Below are positions 18,002-25,524 of a stretch of 64,000 nucleotides of DNA, piece by piece; positions within the stretch are counted from its first letter, which is position 1; each line of letters starts with the position of its first letter. The notes beneath the pieces are model-generated. The model made no database searches. It saw nothing but the letters and a program-made list of their open reading frames with translations, and was not told the origin of the DNA. Both the position numbers and the translations under genes were made by a program. This stretch comes from Actinoplanes sichuanensis (GTDB lineage Bacteria; Actinomycetota; Actinomycetes; Mycobacteriales; Micromonosporaceae): assembly GCF_033097365.1 (NCBI RefSeq), contig NZ_AP028461.1, positions 10,381,501 through 10,445,500 on the forward strand. Reading direction: 5' to 3'.

Positions 18002-18076
18002 CAGGACACGCCTTGGCGAGCAGTGGGTTCGCTGGGGTTCGACTACGAGTGCAACGCAATGGAGGAGGTGGCCCCG

Positions 18077-18406
18077 ATGAGGATCGACATGAACATGCGC
18101 GTTCCGTCGATGCTGCTGAACCCTGCCTGCGCTCTGCCCGTTTCGCTGCCCGCCACCGCCGCCCCGGCGTGGATGGCCGCTGAGCGGACCGCTGAGCTCG
18201 TCCGGATCCTGCCGACCTCGGCAGAGTCCGTCCCGGCTCCGCAGGAGCACCAGGTCCTGGCCCAGGCCGAATTGGGCAAAGCGACCCTGGTGCGCATCGA
18301 AGGAAACAAGGGCACCACTGGCTTCAAGGGCAGCAACAGCACCATCTCCAGCAAGCGCTACACGGATGGTGATGGCGGCGCCCCGCCTCGAGGAAGGCCG
18401 GTCTGA
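18077..18406 (+). CDS. Leader ORF upstream of whiB7
   Basis: A 109-codon ORF with a near-ideal ribosome site (GGAGGAGG at 18060-18067) and codon use like its neighbours (mostly G or C in third position), so it is probably translated. The product starts with a Met-rich segment (MRIDMNMRVPSMLLNP) and ends Gly/Arg-rich; I do not recognise a domain. Its stop codon lies 21 nt before the whiB7 attenuator stem. whiB7 genes in other actinobacteria are controlled by translation of an upstream ORF; a leader ORF this long would be unusual. It could instead encode a small protein with its own role. Confidence 0.6.
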   Translation: MRIDMNMRVPSMLLNPACALPVSLPATAAPAWMAAERTAELVRILPTSAESVPAPQEHQVLAQAELGKATLVRIEGNKGTTGFKGSNSTISSKRYTDGDGGAPPRGRPV

Positions 18407-18465
18407 CCACAGACCACCGGCTCACCTCGAGGCCGCGGAACCCCTAACCGGGATCCGCGGCCTCG
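18385..18465 (+). promoter_or_regulatory. Transcription attenuator in the whiB7 leader
   Basis: Terminator: perfect 12-bp stem 18428-18439 with 18454-18465, followed by AATCATTTT. Alternative helix: GCCTCGAGG (18385-18393) can pair with CCTCGAGGC (18425-18433), which removes the first six bases of the terminator's left arm. The upstream arm lies inside the last codons of the leader ORF, whose stop is at 18404-18406. A ribosome reaching the stop would cover it and allow termination; a ribosome stalled earlier would leave it free and allow read-through to whiB7. Confidence 0.65.
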
Positions 18466-18550
18466 AATCATTTTCCGGCCGAACCGGCCGGATGTAAGAC
18501 CTGAACAACGATCCAGAAGATCGAGAAGAAGAGAGAGGTGACCGGGCTTT

Positions 18551-18913
18551 ATGAGTCTGGCGCTGGCCCCGATCGACATGACCGTCGACATCGAGGCAAA
18601 CCTGCCCTGTCGGAAGTTCGACCCGGACATGTGGTTCTCCGACTCCCCGGCCCAGCTGGAGCTGGCCAAGTCGCTCTGCGGGGACTGCCCGCTGCGGGCC
18701 GAGTGCCTGGCCGGTGCGGTCGACCGTGCGGAGCCCTGGGGTGTCTGGGGTGGCGAGATCTTCGAGCGTGGCGCTGTCGTCCCGCGCAAGCGGCCCCGTG
18801 GCCGTCCGCGTAAGGCCGACGTCGCTCGCGACGCCGAGCTGGCTGTCGAGGTGGAAGAGCGCCTCGCCGCCAACGGTCTCGACACTCGCAGCTCGGTTCG
18901 ACTGGCTGCATGA
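18551..18913 (+). CDS. whiB7: WhiB7/WblC-type iron-sulfur transcription factor
   Basis: A 120-residue WhiB protein with four cluster cysteines (20, 43, 46, 52), the GVWGG turn (64-68) and an RGRPRK AT-hook (83-88). The AT-hook and the position after uvrD2 identify WhiB7/WblC, which binds the primary sigma factor and switches on intrinsic resistance to ribosome-targeting antibiotics. Expression is probably set by the attenuated leader upstream. The ATG has a GAGAGAGGTG tract about 10 nt before it. Confidence 0.92.
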   Translation: MSLALAPIDMTVDIEANLPCRKFDPDMWFSDSPAQLELAKSLCGDCPLRAECLAGAVDRAEPWGVWGGEIFERGAVVPRKRPRGRPRKADVARDAELAVEVEERLAANGLDTRSSVRLAA

Positions 18914-18989
18914 GATGACCACCCTCCCCATGACCGAGATCGAGATCCGAAAGCCGAGAACCGAGATGACTTCGAACGGAGACACCAAG

Positions 18990-19133
18990 ATGAGACTCAT
19001 CCAAGAAGCGTTGTCGAGGGCTCGAATGCCTCGGCCTCAGCGTGACCGTGCACCTGAGGCTTACCGCTCCGCTCGCCGTATCACGATGGACGCCCGCAGC
19101 CGGACGTCCCGTGAACTCGGCGCCGGACTCTGA
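18990..19133 (+). CDS. Small basic protein downstream of whiB7
   Basis: A 47-residue Arg-rich protein (MRLIQEALSRARM start) preceded by CGGAGA at about 8 nt. Short proteins with this MRLxQEALxRARM beginning are common in actinobacteria. It lies 76 bp after whiB7 with no terminator between, so it is probably cotranscribed and induced with whiB7. Function is unknown. A longer form from the ATG at 18915 is possible. Confidence 0.65.
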   Translation: MRLIQEALSRARMPRPQRDRAPEAYRSARRITMDARSRTSRELGAGL

Positions 19134-19151
19134 CAACCACAACAGATGAGA

Positions 19152-19183
19152 AACGGCCCGTCCGCCGATGCGGACGGGCCGTT
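19152..19183. terminator. Terminator after the whiB7 operon
   Basis: A perfect 14-bp stem (19152-19165 with 19170-19183) with a 4-nt loop and a following T-rich tail. It also serves the convergent minus-strand gene ending at 19197. Confidence 0.88.
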
Positions 19184-19196
19184 CCCTTTACCCGAC

Positions 19197-20096
19197 CTAG
19201 TTGTACGGCGCACCGGAGGCCATAGGCACTTGCTGCCGGTCGAAGTCGCAGTAGACGGTCACCAGGGTCTCATCGAGATCGGCTGGCTGCGGGATAGCCG
19301 GATTGGTCAGCTCGACCCGTTCACCCGCCGTCTTTCCCGGCCGGCACGTGTTGCGCGGCGAGTTGTCCAGGGTGCCTCCGACGATGACGCCGGATCCGTT
19401 GCGGAAGACCAACGAAACACCACGAGAAACCATGCCGGCCGGTACGCCCTGGAACACCGTCTCGCAGTTCGTCGACTCGACGTCGAACTCCACCGAGCCC
19501 AGCCCGCTCGCTTCCTTCCGCCCGCTCCCGGCGACAACCGTCGCGGTCACGTCACCGAGGCCGTTGTTGCCATTGCCACGCTCGATCCACTGACCGACCT
19601 GAACGTCGATCGAGATTGTTTTGAACTCACTCTCCCCGCGTCGCGTCGCGTCGTCGAGCAGGTTGGCATTCCCTACGGCGACCGTTCGGCCGGGCATAAT
19701 CGTTGGCACCACCTGGGTACGGAAGCGCTGGTGGGAATCGTTGATCACGGACCGGCCCGACGGGTCAAGGGCGTTGAAGGTGACGAGTGTGCGGTAGGCG
19801 ACCTTGGTCGTGTCGTTGCGCAGCAGCACGCCCATACTCGCCATCGGACCTCGTTGTGAATATCCCTGTTCGACGATTCGGATGCCGGACGAGTCGCCGG
19901 CGGTCGCGGGCTGGGGCGCGGTCAATCGGCACGTGGACGTGTCCGGTGGGGCGCCCTCGTCACGCGCCTGAACGACCAGGAAACTGGCCGCTGCCAGGCC
20001 CGCGACGATCAGGCCGGCGATCAGCAGCCATCTCGTTCTCATCCCTGTCGGCCTCCCCTCGCCGGCACCGCCACCCGGCTGTTCCGTCCTGCTCAT
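19197..20096 (-). CDS. Membrane-anchored protein of unknown function
   Basis: A 299-residue protein with a short cytoplasmic tail, one helix (about 22-41) and a large outer domain rich in beta-type sequence containing a few cysteines (for example in NCETVF and NTCRPG). It is the last gene of a three-gene minus-strand unit; its start overlaps the previous stop by 4 bp. I recognise no family. The outer domain might bind a ligand or cell-wall material. Confidence 0.65.
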   Translation of the reverse strand: MSRTEQPGGGAGEGRPTGMRTRWLLIAGLIVAGLAAASFLVVQARDEGAPPDTSTCRLTAPQPATAGDSSGIRIVEQGYSQRGPMASMGVLLRNDTTKVAYRTLVTFNALDPSGRSVINDSHQRFRTQVVPTIMPGRTVAVGNANLLDDATRRGESEFKTISIDVQVGQWIERGNGNNGLGDVTATVVAGSGRKEASGLGSVEFDVESTNCETVFQGVPAGMVSRGVSLVFRNGSGVIVGGTLDNSPRNTCRPGKTAGERVELTNPAIPQPADLDETLVTVYCDFDRQQVPMASGAPYN

Positions 20097-21046
20097 GCGT
20101 TGTGGCCCAACCCGTCCGACGTCAGGATGGTTCTCGAAGTCTGATCTGCGAGTGCCGGGCGAGGGAAGGCGAACAGGTCCCGCTGGGTCGCCAGCGTCTC
20201 CGACGTCACGAGCATCGCGTCCGCAATGGCGTGTTCTCGTTCGAGAACGATGTAGGTCAGTTGATACAACGCCTGCCTGATCTGCTCCACAAGTGCCCGA
20301 GGCGTCTTGGCGTCGAACCGCACCTCCGGTCCCTTGCCGGCGAACTTGTCCAGCGCGGTGCCCGCGACCTGTGTGACTCCACCCGCCACGGTGAACGCGA
20401 TCGCGGCGCCACCACTGGTCACCACACTTCCGACCGAGAGGACGGCGGCGGCCGCTGACAACCAGAAGACCTGCTGATCAGTGTCGAAACTGTTCATCGA
20501 CACGAAGGCGTTGATCGCCAGATGGGCCAGCTCGTCCACGTTGTTCCGGCACTCGGTCCACAACGCCTGCTCTGCTTCGATCGCAGCCATGAGCGTGGCC
20601 ACCAGGCTGAACTGCGCGGCGACACGGTCCTTCCACGGTTCCACGAACGTGTACTCGAACTGCCTGGCGGCGAAGCCCTGCCACTCGAAGACGGTCTTGC
20701 CGACGGTCTCCATGCTCGCCATCTCGAAGTTCGGCGGTATGACGACCCCGCGTGACGGGTCGAATGAGCCGCTGCCGCTCGACAATGCGCCGGCGGCGGT
20801 TCGCAGGTCTTGGTGCATCGCTTCCAGAACCTGGGGGTCAGGCAGGTTGAGGAAAGGCTCGAACAGCTCCGCCAATCCTTCGAAGTCCGCACGAAGGAAC
20901 CGGATGATGTCGGCGGGTACCGGATTGCCGTCCTGCAGGGAGATGTACTGCCCATCGGCGAGGACGAATCCCTTCTCGTCGAGAGCGGCTTCCATCGCCA
21001 ATTCCTCGATACGGAGGGCGTGCTGCCAGAGATCCCCGTAGCTCAT
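20093..21046 (-). CDS. Protein of unknown function, helical with hydrophobic segment
   Basis: A 317-residue, mostly alpha-helical protein. It has long amphipathic helices, a hydrophobic Ala/Val/Gly segment (about 203-235) that could cross or insert into a membrane, and no signal peptide. The ATG at 21046 overlaps the previous gene's stop (ATGA). Together with the small helical protein before it, the layout recalls secreted-substrate plus partner pairs, but no WXG or LXG motif is clear, so no secretion system is assigned. Confidence 0.6.
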   Translation of the reverse strand: MSYGDLWQHALRIEELAMEAALDEKGFVLADGQYISLQDGNPVPADIIRFLRADFEGLAELFEPFLNLPDPQVLEAMHQDLRTAAGALSSGSGSFDPSRGVVIPPNFEMASMETVGKTVFEWQGFAARQFEYTFVEPWKDRVAAQFSLVATLMAAIEAEQALWTECRNNVDELAHLAINAFVSMNSFDTDQQVFWLSAAAAVLSVGSVVTSGGAAIAFTVAGGVTQVAGTALDKFAGKGPEVRFDAKTPRALVEQIRQALYQLTYIVLEREHAIADAMLVTSETLATQRDLFAFPRPALADQTSRTILTSDGLGHNA

Positions 21047-21456
21047 GGTGTGCCGTCCGAAGCTTCGCTCGAGGTGGTCGTTTCCCGGCTCCCGGCTCGG
21101 ACGATGTTCTCCTTCTGCTCGGCGATGGCCTCCGTGTTGATCCTCTCGGCCTCCTGATACTCCCGGGCCGCCATGACCAGGACATCGCCTGTCGCTTCCA
21201 GACTCTCCGCGGATTCCCGGAGCAGATCGACGGTGGTGTCCGCGAGGTACTGCCACGCTGACTTGGCTTCGCCGAAGGGGCCGCCGAGCAACTGATCGCG
21301 CCAGAGAACATCGACTTGGGTCTCAGCCGAAGCGATCCGTGCGATCACCGACCGGTAGTGGGCTGCCAACGGCTTGAGCTTCATCTCGCCCGCCTCCCAG
21401 AGGCGGGTGCAATCGGCCACGAGCTCCCTCTGCCGTTCCGTCAGTTCTTCCGCCAT
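21043..21456 (-). CDS. Small helical protein, ESX-like in size only
   Basis: A 137-residue, strongly helical, Ala/Glu-rich protein with two long helices split near a Gly-Pro turn (LLGGPFG). The size and helical hairpin resemble WXG100 proteins, yet the turn lacks WxG, and no ESX ATPase lies nearby. First gene of the three-gene unit; ATG at 21456. Function is unknown. Confidence 0.6.
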   Translation of the reverse strand: MAEELTERQRELVADCTRLWEAGEMKLKPLAAHYRSVIARIASAETQVDVLWRDQLLGGPFGEAKSAWQYLADTTVDLLRESAESLEATGDVLVMAAREYQEAERINTEAIAEQKENIVRAGSRETTTSSEASDGTP

Positions 21457-21565
21457 CGCCCCGCTCCCCGCGCCGAATCGCCGTCCCTTACATCGGGGTA
21501 CACCGATCGGGCGGGGCGCGTTCAGTTGAGCGGGTGGCAGCTCTGTCGGCTGTGGGCGGTTGCTG

Positions 21566-22912
21566 TCAGGGGACGGGGGCGAAGCCGGGCAACCACTTCT
21601 CCAGGATTTCGCGGTAGGCGGCCTCGGCCTCCAACTGACTGAGGACACCGATCGAGCCCAACGTCACCCGGTGGATCAGCAGGTAGGACGGTGGCAGGTT
21701 GAGTTTGCGGCTCAACGCGTACGCCGGGCCCCGCGGATTGGCCAGTCGCCCGGCCTCGTTGCGGATCCAGCTGCGGGTGAAGCGGAATCTGTCGACGGCG
21801 ACCGGCTCGATCATCGGGAGCAGGAAGTCGAGTAGGGCCTGGGCGTCGATGTCGTCGGTCGCCTTGACGAAACCCTCCTCGCGCAGGCCGTCGACGACCG
21901 CCTGCGCCTCGCCGTCCAGGGCCAGCCGGACCAGGCGGCCGATCGGCTCGGGGTGGCCCTCGGGAAGGCGGGCGACGGCGCCGAAGTCGATGACGCCGAG
22001 CCGCCCGTCGGCGAGGACCCGGAAGTTGCCGGGGTGTGGGTCGGCGTGCAGCAGCCCGGCCCGGCTGGGCGCGGAGAAGTGCAAGATCGCCATCAATCGG
22101 CCGGCCTCGTCACGCTCGGCCTGGGTGCCGTCGGCGATGACCGCGGACAGCGGCGTGCCGTCGACCCACTCGGTGATCAGGACCTGCGGCGCGGAGGCCA
22201 CCACCCGGGGCACGAAGATCTCCGGGTCGTCCTGGTAGGCGGTCGCGAACGCGCGCTGAGTCTCCGCCTCCATCTCGTAGTCGAGCTCCTCGACGATCCG
22301 GTCGCGGAGTTCGGCGATCAGCGGTTTCATGTCGATGCCGGGCTGAATGATCTTGAACATGCCGGCCAGCCGGGAGAGCTGTTTCAGGTCGGCGACCAGG
22401 GCGTCGCCGGCACCCGGATACTGGACCTTGACCGCGACGGGCAGCAGTTTCGGTTTCGCGTTGCGGCGGGCCGGCGGCAGTTTCCACACCGCGCGGTGCA
22501 CCTGGCCGATGCTGGCGGCGGCGGCCGGGCTGTCGTCGAACTCGGCGAACAGGTCGCGCCAATCCGGCCCGAGCTGCTCGGTCAACGCCTTGTGCACGTT
22601 GGCCACCGGCATCGGCGGCGCCGCCTCCTGGAGCTTGGTGAGCGCCTGCCGGTAGGGGCCGGCCATCTCGTCGGGTAGGGCCGCCTCGAACACCGACAGC
22701 GCCTGACCGAATTTCATCGCACCGCCCTTGAGCTGCCCCAGCACGCTGAAGAGCTGCTCGGCGGTCCGCTGCTGGATGTCGGCGGAGATGACGTCGGAGG
22801 CGATGCCGACGGCCCGTTTACCGAGGCCCAGTGCGGCTCTCCCGGCGAAACCGAGGGGAAGGGCGGCGAGCTTTGCGGTCCGGGACGCGGCGCGGCGCGG
22901 TATGTCCGTCAC
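21566..22912 (-). CDS. ABC1/UbiB-family atypical kinase
   Basis: A 448-residue UbiB-type protein-kinase-like protein. Visible are the KxGQ motif (MKFGQALS), the Ala-rich loop (AAAASIGQVH) that replaces the glycine loop, the VAVKVQYP lysine, LHADPHPGNF and VIDFGA metal motifs. Members act as ATPases tied to quinone or lipid metabolism. In M. tuberculosis the orthologous position (Rv3197) is next to whiB7 and contributes to macrolide tolerance, so the linkage here is meaningful. The GTG start is the best available; ACAAT-like DNA just upstream may be a leaderless promoter. Confidence 0.88.
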   Translation of the reverse strand: MTDIPRRAASRTAKLAALPLGFAGRAALGLGKRAVGIASDVISADIQQRTAEQLFSVLGQLKGGAMKFGQALSVFEAALPDEMAGPYRQALTKLQEAAPPMPVANVHKALTEQLGPDWRDLFAEFDDSPAAAASIGQVHRAVWKLPPARRNAKPKLLPVAVKVQYPGAGDALVADLKQLSRLAGMFKIIQPGIDMKPLIAELRDRIVEELDYEMEAETQRAFATAYQDDPEIFVPRVVASAPQVLITEWVDGTPLSAVIADGTQAERDEAGRLMAILHFSAPSRAGLLHADPHPGNFRVLADGRLGVIDFGAVARLPEGHPEPIGRLVRLALDGEAQAVVDGLREEGFVKATDDIDAQALLDFLLPMIEPVAVDRFRFTRSWIRNEAGRLANPRGPAYALSRKLNLPPSYLLIHRVTLGSIGVLSQLEAEAAYREILEKWLPGFAPVP

Positions 22913-22939
22913 CAGATCATTGTGACCGACGGGTCCGCC

Positions 22940-24064
22940 TCACCCGGCCCGTCGCAAGGGGGTTTGGTGGTTATGTGGTGAAGGTCCGGTGAAGGTTGGC
23001 CTCCGCCGACGCTGCTGGCACACGCAGGCGGGGTGTGCCGTCCAGGTTCGGCGGCGGAACCGGCCGGGTGCGGCGATCTCCACGGCGGCGCTCAGCGTCT
23101 CCGGAGCTCCGCCGTCCAGGAACGTCAGGATCTCACCTGTCGCGTAGGCGGTGGCGGCCATCAGGGTGGCCACCGCGCACGCCTCGGCGCCACCCGGCGG
23201 GGCCGCCTGCGCGCCCGTCCAGCCGCCGTCCCGGTCTCTGCGGTGCAGGTCGACACAGTGCAGGCAGGGTCCGCCGGTGGCGGGCACGAGAGGGCCGATC
23301 ACCGCCACGCCGTCGCGGATCGCGACGGCCAGGTGCGGCTGTCGACGCGCGGCGAATCCGGCGGCGAGGAGGGCGGGCGGCTCGTCGTGGGCGAGTTGCA
23401 CGACCAGAGACGCGGGCGTACGGCGTACCGGATGCACTCCGGTGCCCTGCGCGGTCCGCAGGATCGCCGCCTCGACAGCGCCCCGCCTAGCGGTGCCGAC
23501 GTCTTCCGGTCGCAGTGGGGAGCCGGTGATCTCGGCCGCTCCGACGGCCCCGGACAGGTCCGGGTGGACGTGCCCGACCCCGGCTTCGGCCAGGGCGACC
23601 GCGATGGTGGCGCCGAGCCGCCCGCGCCCGCTGACCACGATCCGGGCCGACCGCCGGCGCCGCAGCACCCGTGCCGGGGAGGGGCCGTCGCCGGACTGGA
23701 ACCGGGGTCCCGCCGAGCCGAGCGCGAGCGCGGCGGCCTCACAGGTGAGCCGGTGTCGGGTGACCGCGGGCAGGGCCGGTGGCAGCAGCGTCGGCGAGGG
23801 CAGCACCAGGCCGACCGAGTGGAGCATGTCGAGCAGGGCGAGCGTCTCGGTGGCCGGCACGCCCAGCTCGGCGGCCCGGGCCACGACGAGTCGCTCGGAG
23901 TGCCGCCCGTCGAGCAGGTCGAGCACTCCGGCGGCACGTGGATCGGGCAGTTGCAGGACGACGCCGTGAGCGGGATCCAGGCCGAGTTGGAACTCGCCGG
24001 GCCCGCGCCAGAAGCGGGGGAGCCCGGGGATGAGGGTCGGCCGGGGCAGGGGTGTCCGGGTCAT
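22940..24064 (-). CDS. ThiF/E1-like protein
   Basis: A 374-residue protein with a Rossmann-type segment (VVSGRGRLGATIAVALAEAGVG, shortened here to its GRGRLG core) and paired cysteines, CLHC and a C-terminal CVC, that could bind zinc as in E1-like enzymes. The catalytic adenylation residues are not evident, so it may be a degenerate E1-like or leader-binding protein. I chose the ATG at 24064; a GTG at 24112 would run the gene into a DnaA box. Rv3196 occupies the same place in M. tuberculosis. Confidence 0.65.
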   Translation of the reverse strand: MTRTPLPRPTLIPGLPRFWRGPGEFQLGLDPAHGVVLQLPDPRAAGVLDLLDGRHSERLVVARAAELGVPATETLALLDMLHSVGLVLPSPTLLPPALPAVTRHRLTCEAAALALGSAGPRFQSGDGPSPARVLRRRRSARIVVSGRGRLGATIAVALAEAGVGHVHPDLSGAVGAAEITGSPLRPEDVGTARRGAVEAAILRTAQGTGVHPVRRTPASLVVQLAHDEPPALLAAGFAARRQPHLAVAIRDGVAVIGPLVPATGGPCLHCVDLHRRDRDGGWTGAQAAPPGGAEACAVATLMAATAYATGEILTFLDGGAPETLSAAVEIAAPGRFRRRTWTAHPACVCQQRRRRPTFTGPSPHNHQTPLRRAG

Positions 24065-24104
24065 GAGTGACAGGGTGTCACTGCGAAGCTGCGGAGCGAT
24101 GATG

Positions 24105-24166
24105 TTATCCACAGGCCCTCACGGCCCTGGTGAGGGTTGTCCACAGCTATACGGAAGTTATCCACA
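24105..24166 (+). promoter_or_regulatory. Cluster of three DnaA boxes
   Basis: TTATCCACA at 24105-24113, TTGTCCACA at 24137-24145 and TTATCCACA at 24158-24166, all in the same orientation. Start-to-start distances are 32 and 21 bp, close to three and two helical turns, so the boxes face the same side of the DNA. No dnaA, dnaN or recF gene is nearby, so this is not the usual origin. It lies just upstream of the ThiF-like gene. Confidence 0.75.
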
Positions 24167-24181
24167 GGTGCTCTAGTGGCT

Positions 24182-24205
24182 CACTTGACACAACGTGTCT
24201 GAGTG
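24182..24205. promoter_or_regulatory. Palindromic operator candidate
   Basis: Inverted arms CACT...GACAC and GTGTC...AGTG around a 3-nt centre, 16 bp from the last DnaA box and about 120 bp upstream of the ThiF-like gene. The shape fits a dimeric repressor site; no regulator is identified. Confidence 0.4.
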
Positions 24206-24228
24206 AACACGGTTACGGGTGGGACGTG

Positions 24229-24264
24229 CCGGGGAGGGCGGCCGTCTCCGGCTGTCCTCCCCGG
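24229..24264 (-). terminator. Terminator of the small zinc-ribbon gene
   Basis: A 9-bp perfect stem (24229-24237 with 24256-24264), 8 bp after the stop of the minus-strand zinc-ribbon gene. Confidence 0.6.
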
Positions 24265-24271
24265 ATCTCGT

Positions 24272-24433
24272 TCACGCCTTGGCCTTGCCCAGGATGCGGT
24301 TCATCGTGGTGCCGCAGACCGGGCACTTGCCCTTGGCCATGTTCATGCCGGTCTTGGAGACCGCCACCTCACCCTGGAAGTCGCGCTTCTCCTTGCACTT
24401 GACGCAGTAGCCGTTGTACGTGTTGTCGGCCAC
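24272..24433 (-). CDS. DUF5679-type zinc-ribbon protein
   Basis: A 53-residue protein with two CxxC pairs (CVKC at 10-13, CPVC at 37-40) and a conserved KGKCPVCG block, the small actinobacterial zinc-ribbon family DUF5679. It may bind nucleic acid, but its role is unknown. The GTG follows GAGGAGG by about 5 nt, a very strong site, so it is probably abundant. Confidence 0.85.
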   Translation of the reverse strand: MADNTYNGYCVKCKEKRDFQGEVAVSKTGMNMAKGKCPVCGTTMNRILGKAKA

Positions 24434-24880
24434 GTTTCCTCCTCGTAGTTTTCGTCGGCCGCCCGGCCCGGTGCCCTGTTGCGGCGGCGGGCGCGAACCT
24501 GCCACGCGGATGTGGCCACCCGTCCGGGGCGGTCACTTACCCAGGTCAGGCCGGTTCCATGTCAGCGCAGCGTCGGCGGAGTCGCCGACGACGTGAGTGT
24601 GCCGGTCCTGCGTACCCTTTTTGGCCAGTTTTGCCGGGACACGCCGACGATTCCCATCGTAAAGGCATAAAACGGACAGAAATGTCGGTTGGGCGCCTGA
24701 GTCGACGATGGTCTAGGTTGACGGGTGTCACCGATGTTGCCGGTGGGGAAATTTTTTTCGGGTATATGCGGGCGAAGTGCTCATATACCGCGACCGTCAT
24801 TGTCCGTACTCTTGCGGTAACCGGGGTGCGGCGGATTAGCGTCTCAATGTGAACCCGAATCTGGGCCGCGCGAGCCGGTA
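24434..24880. other. 447-bp intergenic region, AT-rich in its centre
   Basis: No convincing gene. It lies between divergent genes and holds a hairpin (24571-24578 with 24583-24590), a T-run (24752-24758) followed by an inverted repeat GGTATATG (24761-24768) / CATATACC (24782-24789), and a possible promoter TTGCGG (24812-24817) - TAGCGT (24837-24842) for the downstream peptidase. The AT-rich island stands out against the GC-rich background. Confidence 0.5.
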
Positions 24881-25411
24881 ATGGCCCGCGTGCGCAAGCC
24901 TGTCGTGGAAGTGCGGCGCAGCCAGCGCCGGCGACGGACGGTGTCCGCCTATCGCGACGGCGAGCGAGTCGTGGTGCTCATCCCGGACCGCTTCTCCCGT
25001 GCGGAGGAGACGGAGTGGGTCGAGCGCATGCTCGCCCGCCTGGAAGCTCGCGAGGAACGGCTGCGGTGCACCGACGCCGAGCTGCTGGCCCGCGCCCGCC
25101 GTCTGATCACCCGCTACCTGGCCGATCACGCCGACGAGGTGGTCCCGGCGAGTGTGCGCTGGGTGACGAACCAGAACGGGCGCTGGGGCTCCTGCACCCC
25201 CGACGACGCGACGATCCGGATTTCACACCGCATCCAGGAGATGCCCGATTGGGTCATCGACTACGTGCTCCTGCACGAGCTGGCCCATCTCGTCGTGCCG
25301 AGCCACAACAACCGCTTCTGGGACCTGGTCAACCGCTTCCCCAAGGCCGAGCGGGCCCGCGGCTATCTGGAGGGCGTCTCGGCCGCCGGAACCCTGGTGA
25401 TGGCCGAATAG
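24881..25411 (+). CDS. YgjP/SprT-like zinc metallopeptidase (DUF45)
   Basis: A 176-residue protein with the HELAH zinc motif (about residues 130-134) and a downstream His in PSHNNRFW, the YgjP family pattern. WGSCTP and DYVLLHELAHL are family blocks. The physiological substrate is not known. Basic N-terminus, cytoplasmic, no signal peptide. Confidence 0.85.
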   Translation: MARVRKPVVEVRRSQRRRRTVSAYRDGERVVVLIPDRFSRAEETEWVERMLARLEAREERLRCTDAELLARARRLITRYLADHADEVVPASVRWVTNQNGRWGSCTPDDATIRISHRIQEMPDWVIDYVLLHELAHLVVPSHNNRFWDLVNRFPKAERARGYLEGVSAAGTLVMAE

Positions 25412-25524
25412 GATCATCCGCGGCGGGCGGCCCGCGGTTCGCTCACCGATGATCCGGCGCCTCCGGCGATCGCGGGGGTACGCCGTGAGCACCATCTCGC
25501 GAGCACTCTGAGTAGGGTGACGCT

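Noticed and set aside
21043..21456. WXG100 (ESX) assignment for the small helical protein
   Set aside because: The turn lacks WxG and no secretion ATPase is present; only the size and helicity agree.
24105..24166. Chromosomal origin of replication
   Set aside because: Only three boxes and none of the usual neighbours (dnaA, dnaN, recF, gyrB); a full actinobacterial origin has many more boxes.
24546..24852. Overlapping small open frames in the 24.4-24.9 kb gap
   Set aside because: Codon use is unlike real genes here, start signals are lacking, and they run across the operator-like repeat.
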